From Desulfobulbus sp. (GTDB taxonomy: Bacteria > Desulfobacterota > Desulfobulbia > Desulfobulbales > Desulfobulbaceae), in contig JAQUEZ010000048.1 of NCBI GenBank assembly GCA_028684915.1, positions 1 through 36,792 on the forward strand: a stretch of 36,792 nt of DNA. Direction: 5' to 3'. The first letter of the stretch is position 1; the number at the start of each line of letters is the position of its first letter. Of this stretch, positions 35,687 through 36,792 are shown piece by piece. The notes under the pieces were generated by a model. It saw only the letters and a list, made by a program, of their open reading frames with translations. It made no database searches and had not been told where the DNA came from. A program made the position numbers and the translations under genes.

Positions 35687-35755
35687 GCCTCGTCCGCAGA
35701 ATTTGTGGGTAGCTCTTTGAAAATAAGCCCCAGAACCTGAGCCCGGCCGGAGGTG
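35687..35755 (-). repeat. 69-bp dispersed repeat, copy B
   Basis: The inverted partner of 18306-18374, with 67 of 69 positions identical. A degenerate piece (ACCCACAGATTCTGCGGA) recurs in plus orientation at about 36016, matching 19 of 21 bases of the same core. Together copies A and B bracket the pilus region. Confidence 0.9.
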
Positions 35756-36228
35756 TAGGTGTGGGGCGCCTGCCGCCCCGTCACCCTTGCCACCTTCAGG
35801 TGGAGCGTGGGGGCTCGACTATGTCAAGGCTGGGCGCACAGCGCACACCCGCAGGGCTTGGCCTTGATAGAGTCGGGGCTCCATGCTACCGACCGCACCA
35901 TACTGAAAAACAGTGCATGGGGTTGAGCCAACGACCGATCCCAATACACCTGCTCGGATTGGATGATGTGAAATACGTTAAAACAGTACTTTGTGTTGCA
36001 GAATGTTACCGGTCAACCCACAGATTCTGCGGAGGAACCCAAATATTATACCATAAAGGGGCAATGCTTGTTCAACTGTGCTCCCTCCTAAAAAATATTC
36101 TTTATAAAATCAATATATTCCTGCTTTATCCTGCTTTAAATAAAAGTGTTGAAACGGCCATTCTTTTATCGCTGAAAATCAGCATGATAACTGTAAAATC
36201 CGCTTTTCCGTCTTTTTGTTGTTGATGG

Positions 36229-36345
36229 CTAGGTAAAAACTTCGATCTACTGCGTCGCAGCGTTTTTCCCGACGCTCGACATACCTTATGTATGCCTTCG
36301 AGCCGGAAAAAACACTGCTCCTTGTATATCTGTGTTTTTGCCTAG
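36229..36345. repeat. Palindromic repeat element with CTAG ends
   Basis: A 117-bp element. The left end CTAGGTAAAAAC (36229-36240) is the inverted match of GTTTTTGCCTAG (36334-36345) with one mismatch. Internally GCTCGA...TCGAGC flanks an inner CATAC..GTATG hairpin. CTAG occurs at both ends, as in IS5-type YTAR target duplications. It has no coding capacity. Confidence 0.6.
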
Positions 36346-36489
36346 GAGCCTGTCGGAGTATAGTGCAAGTTTTGTTTTAACTCGCTGTTTTGTCGTATTT
36401 TATGCTTTTGTCGAATTTTCAGCGGATAAAAGAAAAAAACGAAATATCAGCATGTTATATCGTTGGCGATTTGATACTCCGACAGGCTG
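36346..36489. mobile_element. MITE-like element with 15-bp inverted repeats
   Basis: A perfect 15-bp terminal inverted repeat, AGCCTGTCGGAGTAT (36347-36361) and ATACTCCGACAGGCT (36474-36488), bounds 142 bp of AT-rich non-coding DNA. CTAG lies at both flanks (36342-36345 and 36490-36493). Structure and size fit a non-autonomous IS derivative. Confidence 0.7.
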
Positions 36490-36669
36490 CTAGCCATCCT
36501 TTAGAGTGTGATGGACTTTTTACGAGTTATTTTTAGTTAACTATCTGTTTTTACAATATTTTTTACAAATACTTTTCAACGCTATTTAATTTCCATTTCA
36601 ATTAAAGGAAAAATTGGAAAGTTAATTAATAGTAATTGAATTATTGTCATTATTTTTAACAATAAAGGT

Positions 36670-36792
36670 GTAGAGTAGAGCGCTGATGAGAGCACCAAGA
36701 ACCAACGATTATGTTTTGCCGCACGCGGCTATTCCATATCAGAAGATTTCCTGGTGGCATCAGCGCCCCCTCGTCGAACCGGACGTGCGGGT
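36670..36792 (-). mobile_element. Group II intron, 3' end (partial)
   Basis: Read on the minus strand, the window edge begins with the 3' half of a domain V hairpin (CCCGCACGTCCGGTTC), followed by ACGAGGGGGCGCTGATG. A long domain VI-like stem (GCGCTGATG/CATCAGCGC) comes next, and then the typical 3' end CTCTACTCTAC near 36670. The reverse transcriptase and 5' part lie beyond the right edge. The exact splice boundary is uncertain by a few bases. Confidence 0.7.

Larger units (their letters stand above)
35247..36228. other. Intergenic region without a convincing gene
   Basis: No convincing gene. Short frames at 35548-35793 (minus) and 35761-36225 (plus) lack motifs and run over repeat sequence. 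The stretch holds a hairpin at 35538-35563, copy B of the 69-bp repeat, and a short related piece near 36016-36036. Confidence 0.55.

Noticed and set aside
35548..35793. 81-aa minus-strand open frame covering the 69-bp repeat
   Set aside because: The repeat is translatable in this frame, but the flanks do not match copy A and no protein family is recognisable; it is treated as a non-coding repeat.
35761..36225. 154-aa plus-strand open frame
   Set aside because: It has no motif, no ribosome binding site, and runs over a repeat fragment.
1..36792. CRISPR arrays, tRNA or rRNA genes
   Set aside because: I looked for regularly spaced direct repeats and for tRNA/rRNA signatures by eye and saw none.

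Overview
The window looks like a chromosomal segment of a Gram-negative deltaproteobacterium-type organism (Desulfobacterota / Desulfuromonadota; a Desulfobulbales- or Geobacter-like lineage is my best guess). The main grounds are a short PilA-N pilin followed by a separate PilA-C protein, with an ABC transporter beside them and a sigma-54-type PilS/PilR pair diverging from them. The order cannot be fixed from sequence alone. Base composition is moderate and patchy: the glycan genes differ in AT content, and the inter-region DNA carries mobile-element debris.

Region 1 (1-4076, plus strand): a gene-poor left end with palindromic repeats, a cytidylate-kinase-like protein with a BON-like tail, then a GT2 polyprenyl-phosphate-type glycosyltransferase and a GT4 glycosyltransferase in tandem. 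Region 2 (4225-17703, minus strand) is one long, tightly packed surface-polysaccharide operon. In transcription order it holds a winged-helix/degenerate-nucleotidyltransferase regulator, Wzm permease, Wzt ATPase with a C-terminal substrate-type domain, a DegT sugar aminotransferase, an ATP-grasp ligase, a methyltransferase, a GT2, a GT4, a COG5610-type HAD protein, a second GT2, UDP-galactopyranose mutase and a final GT4. This is a Wzm/Wzt-exported, galactofuranose-containing O-antigen-like glycan locus. A perfect dyad sits just downstream of a putative promoter in front of the regulator gene and is a candidate autoregulatory operator.

Region 3 (17.8-18.4 kb): a 5'-truncated IS3-type transposase remnant and one copy of a 69-bp repeat. 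Region 4 (18.4-35.2 kb) is a type IV pilus region. It holds a TMTC-like membrane/TPR glycosyltransferase, a TPR-like protein with a pseudopilin-like tail, an ABC-2 exporter, pilA-C and pilA-N, the divergent pilS/pilR pair, a small secreted protein, PilY1, and minor pilins PilX, PilV, PilW and FimT/GspH. A GG-N10-GC sigma-54 promoter and upstream TGTCACT half-sites precede pilA and fit control by the adjacent PilR. A rho-independent terminator separates pilA-C from the ABC genes.

Region 5 (35.25-36.79 kb) has no convincing gene. It holds an inverted second copy of the 69-bp repeat (so the whole pilus region is bracketed by inverted repeats), two nested palindromic/MITE-like elements each bounded by CTAG, and the 3' end of a minus-strand group II intron running off the window.

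The two most notable points are the compact pilA-N/pilA-C system, whose mature pilin is 59 residues with about 10% aromatics, beside a TMTC-like glycosyltransferase and an ABC exporter; and the inverted repeats that would allow inversion of the whole pilus block.
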